NCBI GenBank assembly: GCA_951213105.1
Contig: OX578138.1
Coordinates: 63,587,040-63,651,039 of the forward strand
Length of the DNA: 64,000 bases
Direction of reading: 5' to 3'
Origin: Amaurobius ferox
Lineage: Eukaryota; Arthropoda; Arachnida; Araneae; Amaurobiidae
This document shows, one piece after another, positions 10,161-23,288 of the stretch (its first letter is position 1; every line of letters begins with the position of its first letter). Below the pieces are notes generated by a model. The model had not been told where the DNA came from. It worked only from the letters and a program-made list of their open reading frames with translations, and made no database searches. Position numbers and translations under genes: made by a program.

Positions 10161-10560
10161 TAACTGGAAACTATAGAACAAACTGAATTTCTAACCAAAC
10201 TAGGAAAATGAGATACCAAATTAAAGGGAATTTAAAGGGGAATCAAATAAAAAATCACTTTTATAAATTTACAAATTAAAAGTAATATTAATTTAGGGAA
10301 TGGAACATTTTTAATTAAGAATATTATAAAGAAAGTTTTAGATGATTAAAAATATTCTATTTTAAGAATAAATAGGAAAAAAATAAATATTAATTAAATA
10401 TTACCAAATTGAGAATATTGAGCCAGGGAAAAATAAATAAAAGTAAATTTTAAACCCCCTAATTACATAAATTCTAAAGCAACCCAACATCTGTTTGGAG
10501 AATTCAGATAAGTAAATACTAGAACCGCATACGGAAAAATTATAATTTCAGATAAAAAAA

Positions 10561-11350
10561 TCTGATGTGGGCAGCACATGACTTTCCCTGCAGACTTATA
10601 TTAACATTCTCTTTATTTTAACTAAATTTATTTCACTTTTAATTCAATTTTCGTTCTCATGCGGTAACCGGGCTTATTTTCAAAGGTGGAGTAGGGAAAG
10701 TACTAAAACCTAAAATATCTCGAGAACGGCTAATCCTAGTGTAATGGGGTTGGTCTTATTCTTTTCGTCGTTAAAAATTACGTATTAAATCAGCATTTAA
10801 TGGATATATTTAAGTATACCCAGTTCTTTAGTTTAGATTTGGACGATTTTTGCGGGTCATTTTGCAAAAAAAGGCAGGTCATTTTTTTCCGAAGCGTACC
10901 AAAATCTAATCAGCACCAAGGTAACCCACAAGTGACTCATCTATCGAATTTTGTGAAATTCGGTCCATCAGTTTTTCAGTTAGAGTGGATAAGAGCTTTT
11001 GCGGGCCATTTCGCAAAAAAGGCGGGTTCTTTTATTCCGAATCGTACCCAAAACTAATCAGCACCAGACTTGCTCACAAGTGACTTACCTACCAAATTTT
11101 GTGAAATTCGGTCCATTAGTTCTTTAGTTAGAGTGGATACAAAATCTGCACAGACAGACAGACAGACACACAGACACACAGACAGACACACAGACAGACA
11201 CACAGACACACACACAGACGTCACGCTAAAAATAGTTTTTTCGTATTCTAGAGGTCTCGAAGCGTGTAGATCCGTCGAAAACTCGAGTTGTGATTTCCGG
11301 CATGATTCCAATACTTTCCCTATACATTACCATGTATTGCAGGGAAAGTA
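10561..11350 (+). mobile_element. Family A element, plus array unit 1 of 4
   Basis: Full unit from TCTGATGTGGGCAGCACATG to GGGAAAGTA, with two internal repeats (TTTTGCGGG near 10848 and 10997) and a CAGA/CACA microsatellite at about 11152-11218. It joins the next unit through an A run. Confidence 0.85.
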
Positions 11351-11354
11351 AAAA

Positions 11355-12119
11355 TCTGATGTGGGCAGCACATGACTTTCCCTGCAAACTTATATCCACG
11401 TTCTATTTATTTCAATTAAATTTAATTCACTTTCAATCCAATTTTCGTTCTCCTTTGATAACTGGACTTATTTTCAAAGGTGGCGTGGAGAAAATACGAA
11501 AAACTAAAATATCTCGAGAACGGCTAGTTCTAGTGTAATGGGGTTGGTCTTATTCGTTTCTTTCTTAAAAATTACGCATTAAACAAGCATTTAATGGATA
11601 TATTTGAGCATACGTAGCTTTTTAGTTTAGATTTTGATAATTTTTGCGGGCCATTCTGCAAAAAAAGGCAGGTTATTTTTTTTCGAATCGTACCAAAATC
11701 TAATCAGCACCAGGGTGACCTATACGTGACTCATCTACCAAATTTTGTGAAATTCGGTCCATTAGTTTTTCAGCTACAGTGGATACAAGCTTTTGCGGGC
11801 CATTTCACAAAAAAGGCGGGTTCTTTTATTCCGAATCGTACCCAAAACTAAACAGCACCAGCCCCGGCCACAAGTGACTTACCTACAAAATTTTGTGAAA
11901 TTCGGACCATTAGTTTTATAGTTAGAGTGGATACAAAATCTGCACAGGCAGACAGGCAGACAGGCAGACACACAGACACACACACAGACGTCACGCTAAA
12001 AATCGTTTTTTCGTATTCTAGAGGTCTCGAAACGTGTAGATCCGTCGAAAACTCGAGTTGTGATTTTCGGCATGATTCCAATACTTTCCCTATACATTAC
12101 CATGTATTGCAGGGAAAGA
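11355..12119 (+). mobile_element. Family A element, plus array unit 2 of 4
   Basis: Full unit. Its microsatellite is short and interrupted (CAGGCAGACAGG near 11945-11985). Both termini and both internal repeats are present. The 3' end reads GGGAAAGAA instead of GGGAAAGTA. Confidence 0.85.
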
Positions 12120-12124
12120 AAAAA

Positions 12125-12742
12125 TCTGATGTGGGCAGCACATGACTTTCCCTGCAGGCTTATATTCACGTTCTCTTTATTTTAATTAAATTTGTTTCAC
12201 TTTTAATTCAATTTTCGTTCTCATTCGGTAACCGGACTTATTTTCAAAGGTGGCGTAGAGAAAATACGAAAAACTAAAATATCTCGAGAACGGCTAGTCC
12301 TAATGTAATGGGGTTAGTCTTATTCTTTTCTTCGCTAAAAATTACGTATAAAGCAAACATTTAATGGATATATTTGAGCATACGTAGTTCTTTAGTTTAG
12401 ATTTTGACGATTTTTGAGGGGCCATTTTGCAAAAAAAGGCAGGTTATTTTTTTTCGAATCGTGCCAAAATCTAATCAGCACCAGAGTAACCCAGAAGTGA
12501 CTCATCTACCGAATTTTGTGAAATTCAGTCCATTAGTTTTTCAGTTAGAGTGGATACAAGCTTTTGCGGGCCATTTCGCAAAAATGGGCGGGTTCTTTTA
12601 TCCCGAATCTTACCCAAAACTAATCAGCACCATACTCGCCCGCAAGTGACTTATTTTACCCTACCAAATTACCCTACCCGCCTACCAAATTTTGTGAAAT
12701 TCGGTCCATTAGTTTTTTAGTTACAGTGGATACAAAATCTGC

Positions 12743-12785
<43 letters not shown>

Positions 12786-12945
12786 CACAGACACACACAC
12801 AGACGTCACGCTAAAAATGGGTTTTTCGTATTCTAGAGGTCTCTAAACGTGTAGATCCGTCGAAAACTCGAGTTGTGATTTTCGGTATGATTCCAATACT
12901 TTCCCTATACCATCCCATACTTTCCCATGTATTGCAGGGACAGTA
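12125..12945 (+). mobile_element. Family A element, plus array unit 3 of 4
   Basis: Full unit with a small tandem duplication near 12655-12685 (CTACC/ACCCTACC words). The hairpin has an extra copy of its proximal strand (TATACCATCCCATACTTTCC near 12906), so the terminal stem is disrupted. Confidence 0.8.
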
Positions 12946-12951
12946 AAAAAA

Positions 12952-13539
12952 TCTGATGTGGGCAGCACATGACTTTCCCTGCAGATTTATATTCACGCTC
13001 TATTTATTTAAATTAAATTAAATTAATTTTTAATTCAATTTTCGTTCTCATTTGAAAACTAGACTTATTTTCAAAAATGGTGTAGGAAAAATACGAAAAA
13101 CTAAAATATCTCGAGAACGGCTAGTCCTAGTGTAATGGGGTTGGTCTTATTCTTTTCATCGTTAAAAATTACGTATTAAATCAGCATTTAATGGATATAT
13201 TTGATTTTACCCAGTTTTTTATTCTAGATTTTGCAATTTTTGCGGGCCATTTTGCAAAAAAGGGCAGGTTATTTTTTTCTGAATCGTACCAAAATCTAAT
13301 CAGCACCAGGGTGACCTATACGTAACTCATCTACCGAATTTTGTGAAATTCGGTCCCTTAGTTTTTCAGCTACAGTGGATACAAGCTTTTGCGGGCCATT
13401 TCACAAGAAAGGCGGGTTCTTTTATTCTGAATCGTACCCAAAACTAATCAGCACCAGCCCCACCCACAAGTGACTTATCTACAAAATTTTGTGAAATTCG
13501 GTCCATTAGTTTTTTAGTTAGAGTGGATACAAAATCTGC

Positions 13540-13582
<43 letters not shown>

Positions 13583-13748
13583 CACAGACAGACAGACACA
13601 CAGACACACACACAGACGTTACGCAAAAAATGGTTTTTTCGTATTCTGAAGGTCTCGAAACGTGTAGATCCGTCGAAAACTCGAGTAGCGATTTTCGGCA
13701 TGATTCCAATACTTTCCCTATACATTACCATGTATTGCAGGGAAAGTA
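12952..13748 (+). mobile_element. Family A element, plus array unit 4 of 4
   Basis: Full unit ending GGGAAAGTAA at 13748. Its microsatellite is at about 13540-13615. The array stops here, and unique sequence follows. Confidence 0.85.
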
Positions 13749-14240
13749 ATAGTAAACTTATTTATTCGACAGCATACCGAAGTTAAATTAAAACATCGCT
13801 CTTCGCAGAGTTCAAGTTATTTGAAACTACAGTAACGGAGTATATGTTCTGTCCTGGATGCAGAAAAATAAATATACTACGCTTAATTATTAAAAGATTC
13901 TTAACATGTCATAATCAAAGAAAATAATATCTATGCATACTTACATAGAACGTTTAATCGCATTGAAAAGTTTTAAAAACGCTAACAATTGTGGCATATG
14001 ACATGTTTGTTTTGCTACCACTGCAGTCAAGAATATTTGGCGCTGATGAGAACAAGACATTGCGGTATTCACTGATAACTTAAATGTGTGAATAAATTAG
14101 TTTTTAAACATAATATCAGTAAAGAGCCATTTTCTCTGATTTAATCTCTGATATTATCAAACCAAAATGATAAATAAAAACTCACTTTATAGTATTCCTC
14201 ATTCTTGATTTGTATAGATTTTTCAAATTTGGGTTCTTTT
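13749..14240. other. Spacer between oppositely oriented A arrays
   Basis: About 490 bp of unique AT-rich sequence separates the plus array (3' end at 13748) from the minus array (3' hairpin at 14241). No gene, RNA or repeat is recognised. If transcribed through, it would form the loop of a very large hairpin. Confidence 0.5.
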
Positions 14241-14988
14241 TACTTTTCCTACAATACATGGTAATGTATAGGGAAAGTATTGGAATCATGCCAAAAATCG
14301 CAACTCGAGTTTTCGACGGATCTACACGTTTCGAGACCTTTAGAATACGAAAAAACCATTTTTAGCGTCACGTCTGTGTGTCTGTCTGTGTGTCTGTCTG
14401 TGCAGATTTTGTATCCACTCTAACTAAAAAACTAATGGACCGAATTTCACAAAATTTTGTAGGTAAGTCACTTGTGGGCGGGGCTGGTGCTGATTAGTTT
14501 TGGGTACGATTCGGAAAAAAAGAACCCGACTTTTCTGTGAAATGGCCCGCAAAAGCTTGTATCCACTGTAGCTGAAAAACTAATGGACCGAATTTCACAA
14601 AATTCGGTAGATGAGTCACGTATAGGCCACCCTGGTGCTGATCAGATTTCAGTACGATTCAGAAAAAAATAACCTGCCTTTTTTGCAAAATGGCCCGCAA
14701 AAATTGCCAAAATCTAAAATAAAAAACTGGGTATACTCAAATATATCCATTAAATGCTGATTTAATACGTAATTTTTAACGACGAAAAGAATAAGACCAA
14801 CCCCATTACACTAGGACTAGCCGTTCTCGAGATATTTTAGTTTTTCGTACTTTCCCTACGCCACCTTTGAAAATAAGTCGGTTATCGAATGAGAACGAAA
14901 ATTGAATTAAAAGTGAAATAAATTTAATTAAAATAAAGAGAACGTTAATATAAGTCTGCAGGGAAAGTCATGTGCTGCTCACATCAGA
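14241..14988 (-). mobile_element. Family A element, minus unit
   Basis: The hairpin is at 14241-14279, a short TCTG microsatellite at about 14375-14403, two internal repeats follow, and the reversed 5' end is at 14988. It is directly followed by another minus unit. Confidence 0.85.
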
Positions 14989-14992
14989 TTTT

Positions 14993-15755
14993 TACTTTCC
15001 CTGCAATACATGGTAATGTATAGGCAAAGTATTGGAATCATGCCGAAAATCGCAACTCGAGTTTTCGACAGATCTACACGTTTCGAGATCTCTAGAATAC
15101 GAAAAAACTATTTTTAGAGTGACGTCTGTGTGTGTGTCTGTCTGCCTGTCTGTGTGTCTGTCTGTGCAGATATTGTAATCACTCTAACTAAAAAAGTAAT
15201 TGACCGAATTTCATAAAATTTGATACGTAAGTCACTTGTGGGCGAATCTGGTGCTGATTAGTTTTGGGTACTATTCGGGATAAAAGAACCCGCCTATTTT
15301 TGCGAAATGGCCCCCAAAAGCTTGTATCCACTCTAACTAAAAAACTAATCTACCGAATTTCACAAAATTCGGCAGATGTGTCATTTGTGGGTTACCCTGG
15401 TGCTGATTAGATTTTGGTACGATTCAGAAAAAAATAACCTGCCTTTTTTTGCAAAATGGTCCGCAAAAATAGTCAAAATCCAAACTAAAGAACTGCGTAT
15501 GCTCAAATATATCCATTAAATGCTTGTTTAATACGTAATTTTTAGCGAAGAAAAGAATAAGACCAACCCCATTACATTAGGACTAGCTGTTCTCGAGATA
15601 TTTTAGTTTTCCTTATTTTCTCTACGCCACCTTTGAAAATAAGTCCGGTTACCGAATTAGAACGAAAATTGAATTAAAAGTGAAATAAATTTAATTAAAA
15701 TAAAGAGAACGTGGATATAAGTATGCAAGGAAAGTCATGTGCTGCCCACATCACA
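14993..15755 (-). mobile_element. Family A element, minus unit
   Basis: Full unit from hairpin to 5' end. The terminal base pattern is altered (CATCACA instead of CATCAGA). The 15756-15968 stretch after it is unique AT-rich sequence. Confidence 0.8.
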
Positions 15756-15968
15756 TTTTTATTTATTGCTATATTTGATGTAACTTGTGTTTAATGCCTT
15801 AAATGGCAAATTTGGATCATCATATGACGCAAAGGCACTCTACTCTTTGTGTTAATAAGCAAATTACATTGTATATATGATAGAACAATTTGTATACCTT
15901 ATAAACTTTATGAAATGAATTTTAAAATGTTTACTAAATTTTGGACTTTTAGGATTATTATTTTTTTT

Positions 15969-16697
15969 TACATTCCCTGCAATAGATTGTAATATATAGG
16001 GAAAGTATTGGAATCATGCCGAAAATCACAACTCGAGTTTTCGACGGATCTACAGGTTTCGAGACCTCTAGAATACGAAAAAACTATTTTTAGCGTGACG
16101 TCTGTGTGTCTATCTGTGCAGATTTTGTATCCACTCTAACTCAAAAACTAATGGACCGAATTTCACAATATTTAGTAGGTAAGTCACTTGTGAGCGAATC
16201 TGGTGCTGATTAGTTTTGGGTATGATTTGTGATAAAAGAACCCGCCTCTTTTGTGGAATGGCCCGCAAAAGCTTGTATCCACTCTAGCTGGAAAACTAAT
16301 GGACCGAATTTCACAAAAATCGGTTGAGAAGTCACTTTAAAGATACCCTGGTGCTGATTAGATTTTAGTACGATTCGGAAAAAAATAACCTGCCTTTTTT
16401 TGCGAAATGGCCCTCAAAAATCGTCAAAATCTAAAGTAAATACATAAGTGTGCTCAAATATATCCATTAAATGCTTGTTTTATACGTAATTTTTAACGAT
16501 GAAAAGAATAAGATCAACCCCATTACACTGGGTCTAGCCGTTCTCGAGATATTTTAGCTTTTTTCGTATTTTCTCTACGCCAATTTTGAAAATAAGTCCA
16601 CTTAATAAATGAGAACGAAAAGTGAATTAAATTTAATTAAAATAAAGAGAACGTGGATATAAGTCTCCAGGGAAAGTCATGTGCTGTCCACATCAGA
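15969..16697 (-). mobile_element. Family A element, minus unit, microsatellite nearly absent
   Basis: Both termini are present. The microsatellite is reduced to TCTGTGTGTCTATCTGTG, which shows that the expanded tract is not needed for the element to be recognisable as complete. Confidence 0.8.
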
Positions 16698-18200
16698 TTT
16701 TTTAATTTCCTGTCAATTTTTCAAGTAGTAATCTTGAAATATAAATTCGGTATAGTATAATTAACAATGTTGTGTTCATAAAAGTAACTAGTCATACAAC
16801 TCATGATGAAATATCTTGAAATTATTGTGGTGAATTTGTAACGATGTACGTGATATAGGATAAAATAAGAAATTGCTTATTTTCAAGCCAAATCTGTTTA
16901 ATTTGCAAAAGGGATTTTTTTTTCCGTTTCTGTTTATAAAATCGATGCGTAAAATTACGCATTACTTAATTTGTGAAGCGTATTTGCTCATTTTATAGCT
17001 TAAAATACGCGTATAGAGGCGTTATCTCGATCTCTGACGGTAAGACTTTTGAATTCTTAGTCTCTAAAAAGTCCTTTTTCCTTTTTTTCATTTTATTATT
17101 ATTATTTATTTTTATTTATTGGAGGTTAAAACAGGTTGTTTTTCTAATTTAAGAACTTCAGAACGACAAACTGAATGGGGATTCCGTATAGAGTTTTTTT
17201 TATATCACATGTGTGTTTGGGAGGCATTCTAAAACTTTTCAATTTCAAGAGGGTTGAACCCCCTAAGCTCCCTTAAATACGCCCCTGGGTGCACCTATTC
17301 TGGTACTCAAGTACCTGTGTACCATCCTGACCGTACGACGATTAGATTTATCGCTACAGACTGCATACACACGTACAGAGAGAAAGACATCTTCCTTTAT
17401 TATGCAAGAGCTATTGCAACTAGCTATTTTAAAATAACGTAATTTCCAACATAACCAAAAGCTAATAATAAAAAAAATGAAACTCGTAACGTCAAATATA
17501 TGTTGCATCTGGTCCGTAGTATATATGCATATACTTGTTGCCATTTGACAAACGATAATAGAGTAAACTACTCACACTCAAAATTATATTGTTTGATATG
17601 AAAATTCAGTGGAGTCTCACACTCCAAATATCTTTCATTTAAAGTGTTAGGGCAGCAAAAGTACGATGAAAGTTTTAACTCAAAAAAAAAAGTGTCAAAT
17701 CCTTAAGTTACAAACCCAATATCGTGCTCTGGAGTTCCTAAATCTCTATTTATCTCTCTGATGAATGTAACTTTCAATTACCGGCGTCGATATACAGTGA
17801 AGTTCTTTTTTGCCGCCTTAAAACTCGCCATCATCGCTTCAGGCATTTGTCAACGCGGTGCTTTATTTCAGGAAGAGTAATGAATCTGTATGCCCAGTCT
17901 CCGCCATTAGTCAAGCGGCCATTTCCAACACAAGGTTGACTCTGTGTTTCGAGTTTCTTCGAGTTCACTCGAGAAAATTGAGAAGAGTCACAGCGGAACG
18001 ATCTAGTCTGGTGCGATTGTGGTGTTTGATACAAAGCGATAAAAAGTTGAAAGGGTAAAGTTCTGAAAGTTTTGTCTCGTTTTTATGGAATAAAGTGAGA
18101 AATTTTCTAATCAAGCAGTGAAAATAAATATTTGAATGGGTCGCAAGGACATAGTTCTTAATTTCACTTGTTTCCGTATAATTTATCTTAAATATTTTTT
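16698..18200. other. Unassigned interval, no gene recognised
   Basis: AT-rich sequence. A short palindrome TGCGTAAAATTACGCA lies near 16945. Positions 17820-18030 are somewhat CpG-rich with open frames on both strands that resemble nothing I know. Overlapping frames on both strands argue against coding. Confidence 0.4.
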
Positions 18201-18910
18201 CTTCCCCTGCAATACATGGTAATGTATAGGGAAAGTATTGGAATCGTGTCGAAAATCGCAAATCGAGTTTTTTACGGATCTAAACGATTTTTATCATGAC
18301 GTCTGTGTGTGTGTCTTTATGTGTGACGTCTGTGCATGTCGTCTGTGTGTGTCGTCTGTTTGTGTCTGTGTGTTTGTCTGTGTGTGTGTGTCTGTCTGTG
18401 CAATATATGTATTAACTCTCGCTTAAAAACTAATTGACCGAATTCAGTAGATAAGTCGATTGTGGGTTATTGTGGTGCTGGTTAGATTTCGGTACGATTC
18501 GAAAGAAACAGAACCTGCCTTTTTAAAAAATAACTGCAAAATCATCAAATTCTAAATACAAGTCTGCTTATGCTCCGTATCAATTTAATGCATTTTTATA
18601 CGTAATTTTAAACAACAACAGAAAAATAAGACCAACCCCATTACTCATAAAATTTAATAATTAATCCCCCTTGTGGGTTATTTTGATGCTCATTAGAATT
18701 TAGCATGATTCGGAAAAATAGAATTGACCCTGCGAAATGGCTCTCAAAAATCATCAAAATCTGAAAATCTGAAATAAATGACTGAAGTTTCTAAAATATA
18801 TTATTTAAATACTTATTCTTCATGTAATTTTTCACGACGAAAATAATAAGACTAATATGACTCTAGGATGATACGTTCTCGAGATATTTTAGTATTTGGG
18901 AATTTTCAGT
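18201..18910 (-). mobile_element. Family A element, diverged and 5'-truncated
   Basis: The hairpin (CTTCCCCTGCAATACATGGT) and the GT/TCTG microsatellite (18302-18400) are clear. The internal blocks are recognisable but degenerate. The terminal CCCACATCAGA end is missing and the similarity fades near 18910. Confidence 0.65.
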
Positions 18911-18929
18911 AAATCTGTAACTTTTAATA

Positions 18930-19029
18930 TATATATATAGGCTTCTAATTTGCGAAAACCTTCAGTTTACAAGCAATTTTCATTGGTATTTCTCGGGTAT
19001 ATATATTACAAGTAATCATAAAAATCTTC

Positions 19030-19076
<47 letters not shown>

Positions 19077-19170
19077 ATATATATTATATGTATGTATGTA
19101 TATATGTATATATATATATGTGTGTGTGTGTATTAATTAATATATATATATATATATATATATATTAATT
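18930..19170. repeat. (TA)n and (TATG)n microsatellite cluster
   Basis: Long TA tracts at about 19034-19070 and 19141-19166, with TATG/TGTG tracts between. A further TATG/TATA tract is at 19830-19882. The remaining sequence to 20103 shows no gene. Confidence 0.8.
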
Positions 19171-20103
19171 TTCATACTCATAACTTTCTTCCCATGATCT
19201 TTACTTCTCATTCAAGACAAACCGCGTTTTTCCACTTCGTGAAATCGCATTTTAAAGCTCTAGACAACCATTTTAGGTTTTAGGATGGTTTTTTGCAAAT
19301 AATTAAAAATCTATAAGTACAATACTCTTTGTGCGAAGGATAAGAAAATCTTGAGCAACATATAAAAGCACATTTGTGCTTTTACACGTTGCTCCGGTTT
19401 TTCTTAATTAAAAATCCATTAACTTTTCTAATTTTCACAGCTTTCATGATTAAATCAGTGCCGGTCTATTAAGACAACCAACCCTCTGCTAAATATACCC
19501 AGAATTCGAATTTAAATCTCGGTACTCAGACACAAAGTCGGACGCGCTTTGAAATTGCATATGCTCTCATGAATTCGCTGTAGAAATTTCTACTAAAAGG
19601 AAATCAGTCAAGAAATCCCCACCGGGAGTTAATTTAGCGCTGTGGTAGTCTTTTAGATTGAAGACAACGAATGACGAATCTCACATTGCTAAACGCATTC
19701 TTACCTTTTCATATTTTATTGTATAGAAAAATTATTGTTATGTTGAAAAATTTTATAATATCGAGCTTTTAACACTAGAACAACGGATATTTTGAACTAA
19801 CCCTAGAACTATGACGTTAGAACTGTGTGTGTATGTATGTATGTATATATGTATGTATATATGTATATATGTATGTATGTATGGGGGGAGTGAAATGATG
19901 ATGAATGAACGGTGCAATATCGAAAACAGAGGGGGATATAATTATAATCCCCATTGGCGGAAAATTACATGTTTTCCACAGAATATATATTATAGGCAAT
20001 GACCAGCACCGTAATCTCCAGCTGCTGAAATATCTCCTCTTTCTGATATTCTGGGTATGCCTATTATGAGGTGTGGAATCTATATATTACTATATAAAAA
20101 AAA

Positions 20104-21068
20104 TATGATGTGGGCAGCACATGATTTCCTTATATAATGCAATGAATTTACTATTTTTACAGTAAAAAAAATAGATTATTTTTATAATAGTTATTTATAT
20201 TCTTTCTAAGATATTGAATTTTCGTCCATGAGTCGTCATTTTCCATGTCGTCATCATCAATGAGTCGTCATCGATTTAGCGTCATTTTTATCCATTTGGC
20301 GAGTTTTTCGTTAATTTAGCAACATTTAAAAAGTCACCAAGTTGGCAACATTCCACCAAATTCGTCGTCAAAATCTCTCCAAGCGTTATGGACGAAGAAA
20401 TATATTATTCTTATAGCAGATAAATGACTATTGGCGTTCAAATACAGAAGTAATACTCAAAGTATCTTTTTTTATAAATGGAACGAGCTAAATCCACGAG
20501 AATGATGTCACCAAATTTATTGCATGGTATTACATATGAAAAGTGAACATGTTTTCTCAATAGGAAATATTTTTTTTAATTTGATATGACTTTTTTATAA
20601 TGTTTTTGAAAAATGTACAATATCTCGAGAATGGTTCGTGTTAGCGTTATAAAATTTATGTCAATCGTTTTCTAATGAAAAATTACATAAGAAATGTCTA
20701 TTTGCGTAACTTTATAAACGGTTTTGATTTTTTGACGATTTTTTCAAAATTTCACTCAAAAATTTAGGGTATTCTGAACATTCGATAGCTTATAAAAACA
20801 ATAGGCTTCCAGTGTTTACAGATTGTGATATTTGTATCAAATTTCGTTCGAATCGGTCCATTCGTTCGTCAGTTATCGTCACCACAGACTCATTGACTCA
20901 CACACACACACATACTTTCACACACACACGCACACACTTTCACACACACACACACACATGTACTTTCACACTCATACACACACACACACTCACACATACT
21001 TTCACACCCACACACACACAGACATTACTTCAAAAATGTTTGATTCGTGACGAGGGATGCTTGAAACG
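20104..21068 (+). mobile_element. Family B element, 3' end lost
   Basis: It starts ATATGATGTGGGCAGCACAT with the B arm TTTCCTTATATAATG. The B body is complete and a long CA-rich microsatellite spans about 20898-21020. Similarity stops abruptly at GGGATGCTTGAAACG, so the terminal hairpin is missing. Confidence 0.8.
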
Positions 21069-21549
21069 AACGCAATTGAAATTCACGGATCGGAGCTGAT
21101 CAGGTCTTTTAACAAGAAAAGTAAAATAATAAAAAAAATTAAATAGTAAAAAATTATGTTTACAATGGATTTTTCTGGACATTTAGCGCGATACTTATGA
21201 TGATAAATTAATTGCACTTAAAAAAAACGTAATGATATATCTATAAAATTCAAGAAATTAGAGTGTTGTATTTTAAAAGTCCAGTATACCTGTTTCCAGC
21301 TGCAAATATTCTTGATGAATCGTCATCTGTATCGTGTCTGAGGTGCTGGGAAAATCGTCTGCTGGAATATATTTCTTTCAAATAGTGAAATTTAGAATTA
21401 AGTTCTTAACTTTTAAACTTGCTGGACTTTTAAAAGAAAAGAACTCGTTTATTGTCCTACCAGTTCAGCTACTCGTGTGCCTAATTTCACTGCTGTCCGA
21501 AGCTTCAGTTTTCCACTACAGACAGTTAAACAGACAGACAGAACCTTTT

Positions 21550-21591
21550 TACTTTCCCTGCAATACATGGTAATGTATAGGGAAAGTATTG
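21550..21591 (-). mobile_element. Family A terminal hairpin fragment
   Basis: An isolated copy of the A 3' hairpin (TACTTTCCCTGCAATACATG to GGGAAAGTATTGG) with nothing else of the element. A CAGA tract lies just upstream at 21532-21541. Confidence 0.75.
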
Positions 21592-23288
21592 GATGTGGTG
21601 AGGTGGATTTTACACATAAATACAATAAAACTTAAATACCTAAATACATTAAAGATACTCACCAATAGTTCCACCAGGCTCAACCGCGTTAACGTATAGT
21701 GGGGTCCGATTGGACCAAAGTACATTGCGTTTTGTTAAAATAATTAATCACTCCCTTTTTGTGGCCAACTAACAATTTATTTATAGAACACATGAAATCT
21801 CAATTTTAAACATTAATATACAAAAATACACAATTACAAAATGAGTTCCAAATTTACCTAACTTGACCTCGGGTGCACAGTTTATTTTGCATTAATTTGC
21901 ATATCTATTTTATTTATCCTCCAACTGGTAATTAATCCCTTTTGTTAAGGAAACAATATATATATATATTCAATTTTACAAATCTCCCATTTTAGCATAA
22001 CTTTGCCCTTACACTATTAGCTCACACAAATTAAGCTTAAACATTCATATACACATTTTAAAATCAATATATAATTCTCATACCTTCATTACATACGAAC
22101 TCCACTGAGTGCTGTAGCTGACCTCTGCAGGTAGGAAAGGGTGGCACAATTAATTGAATGTTTAGTTCATTGATTCTGAAATGTTCATGGAAATACTACC
22201 AGTCTGCGAACACTATTGCGTATCATCAGGTGACGAAAATTTTTGCCAAGTATTATTTTGGAGATGGGCACACTGTCCACTTTCCCTCTCCTCCTCTTAA
22301 ATGATGGCTTAAGTCCCAGCGGCTCTTGAGTGAACATGCGTACAGGCCCTTGCCTAAAGAGTGGAGATTCGTCTGCTGCTTAGGAGCCCTGGATTGATGC
22401 TCTGCAAATATTCCGTACACGCAGTATTTCAGTTACCACGGCTTAAATGCAGCTAAAGGAGCAAAGGTCCTGCACCGCGCCGTTTGGTGGCAGAGCTGTG
22501 TGTACTGCAACCAATTAAACATGACGACCTTCTTCCATTTTCTGGTCGAACTGCCCGAAGAAAATGCGCCCTCGCGCTAAGTTAGGCTCGGATCGTCTTG
22601 GCTACGAGTCGCCTTCTTTACCGGACTCACTACGTCGGCTCCTCGGCATAGGCATTTGCCGCCCGAGACAGGAACCGCGGACGCCGGGTCAGAGATGCAT
22701 CATCAAATGCATGCAGGATCGGACTTCACAACAAATTACAAGTGCCACGCACTTGGAGTGCTCTCTTCTCGAGCTCAGAAAAGCAACTAACTATTTTTTA
22801 CATTTCTAAAACTTAAGAATTTTAAAACAAGGGGAGCGATAAAAATACAGGGAGGAAATCCCCCCAACTCCCATTCGCTGCTTCCCAGGCGCAATAAAAA
22901 AAAGGAGGTCCAAAAATGCTTCACACCATTGGTCTTTGAAGCGACGCTCATTTTTTATGCGTTCCACTAAAATACAAGAACCAGAGGGCATTCTCGCCAA
23001 CCGGGTGGTCCCAAGGAGGTACCCCGACGCGAGCCACACCTGACAGTGCTATAAATTTTCAAAGATTTGTAGCTCAACTTTGACATTTTGCTGCAATTAA
23101 ATCTCTGAATATTTACAATCCATGTCAGTGCGCACACAACCCAACGGCGCCAAAAAAAATCCCAATTCCGTCTGTGCAAAGGCCTAGCTATAAACATAAA
23201 TCACAAACATAGTATACATTTTAAATTACAATACACATTCCCGTTTTTCCCAGGGTTACGTATCAAGATATGTGATTACAGTATCACA
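21592..23288. other. Unassigned interval; GC-richer block 22090-23060
   Basis: No protein similarity is recognised. From about 22090 to 23060 the sequence becomes GC- and CpG-richer (for example GAACCGCGGACGCCGGGTCA near 22671). It could be an exon, promoter or repeat remnant. On the minus strand, GTGAGTAT at about 21653-21661 looks like a splice donor, but I cannot build a gene around it. Confidence 0.25.

Noticed and set aside
508..13731. Many Val-Cys-Leu-Ser-rich open frames in both strands
   Set aside because: They are translations of CAGA/CACA microsatellites and flanking family A repeat sequence, recur in every copy, and have no independent coding signal.
21653..21720. Minus-strand splice donor GTGAGTAT with short open frames upstream
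   Set aside because: A single donor-like site is expected by chance; no acceptor, no recognisable protein and no second exon could be found.
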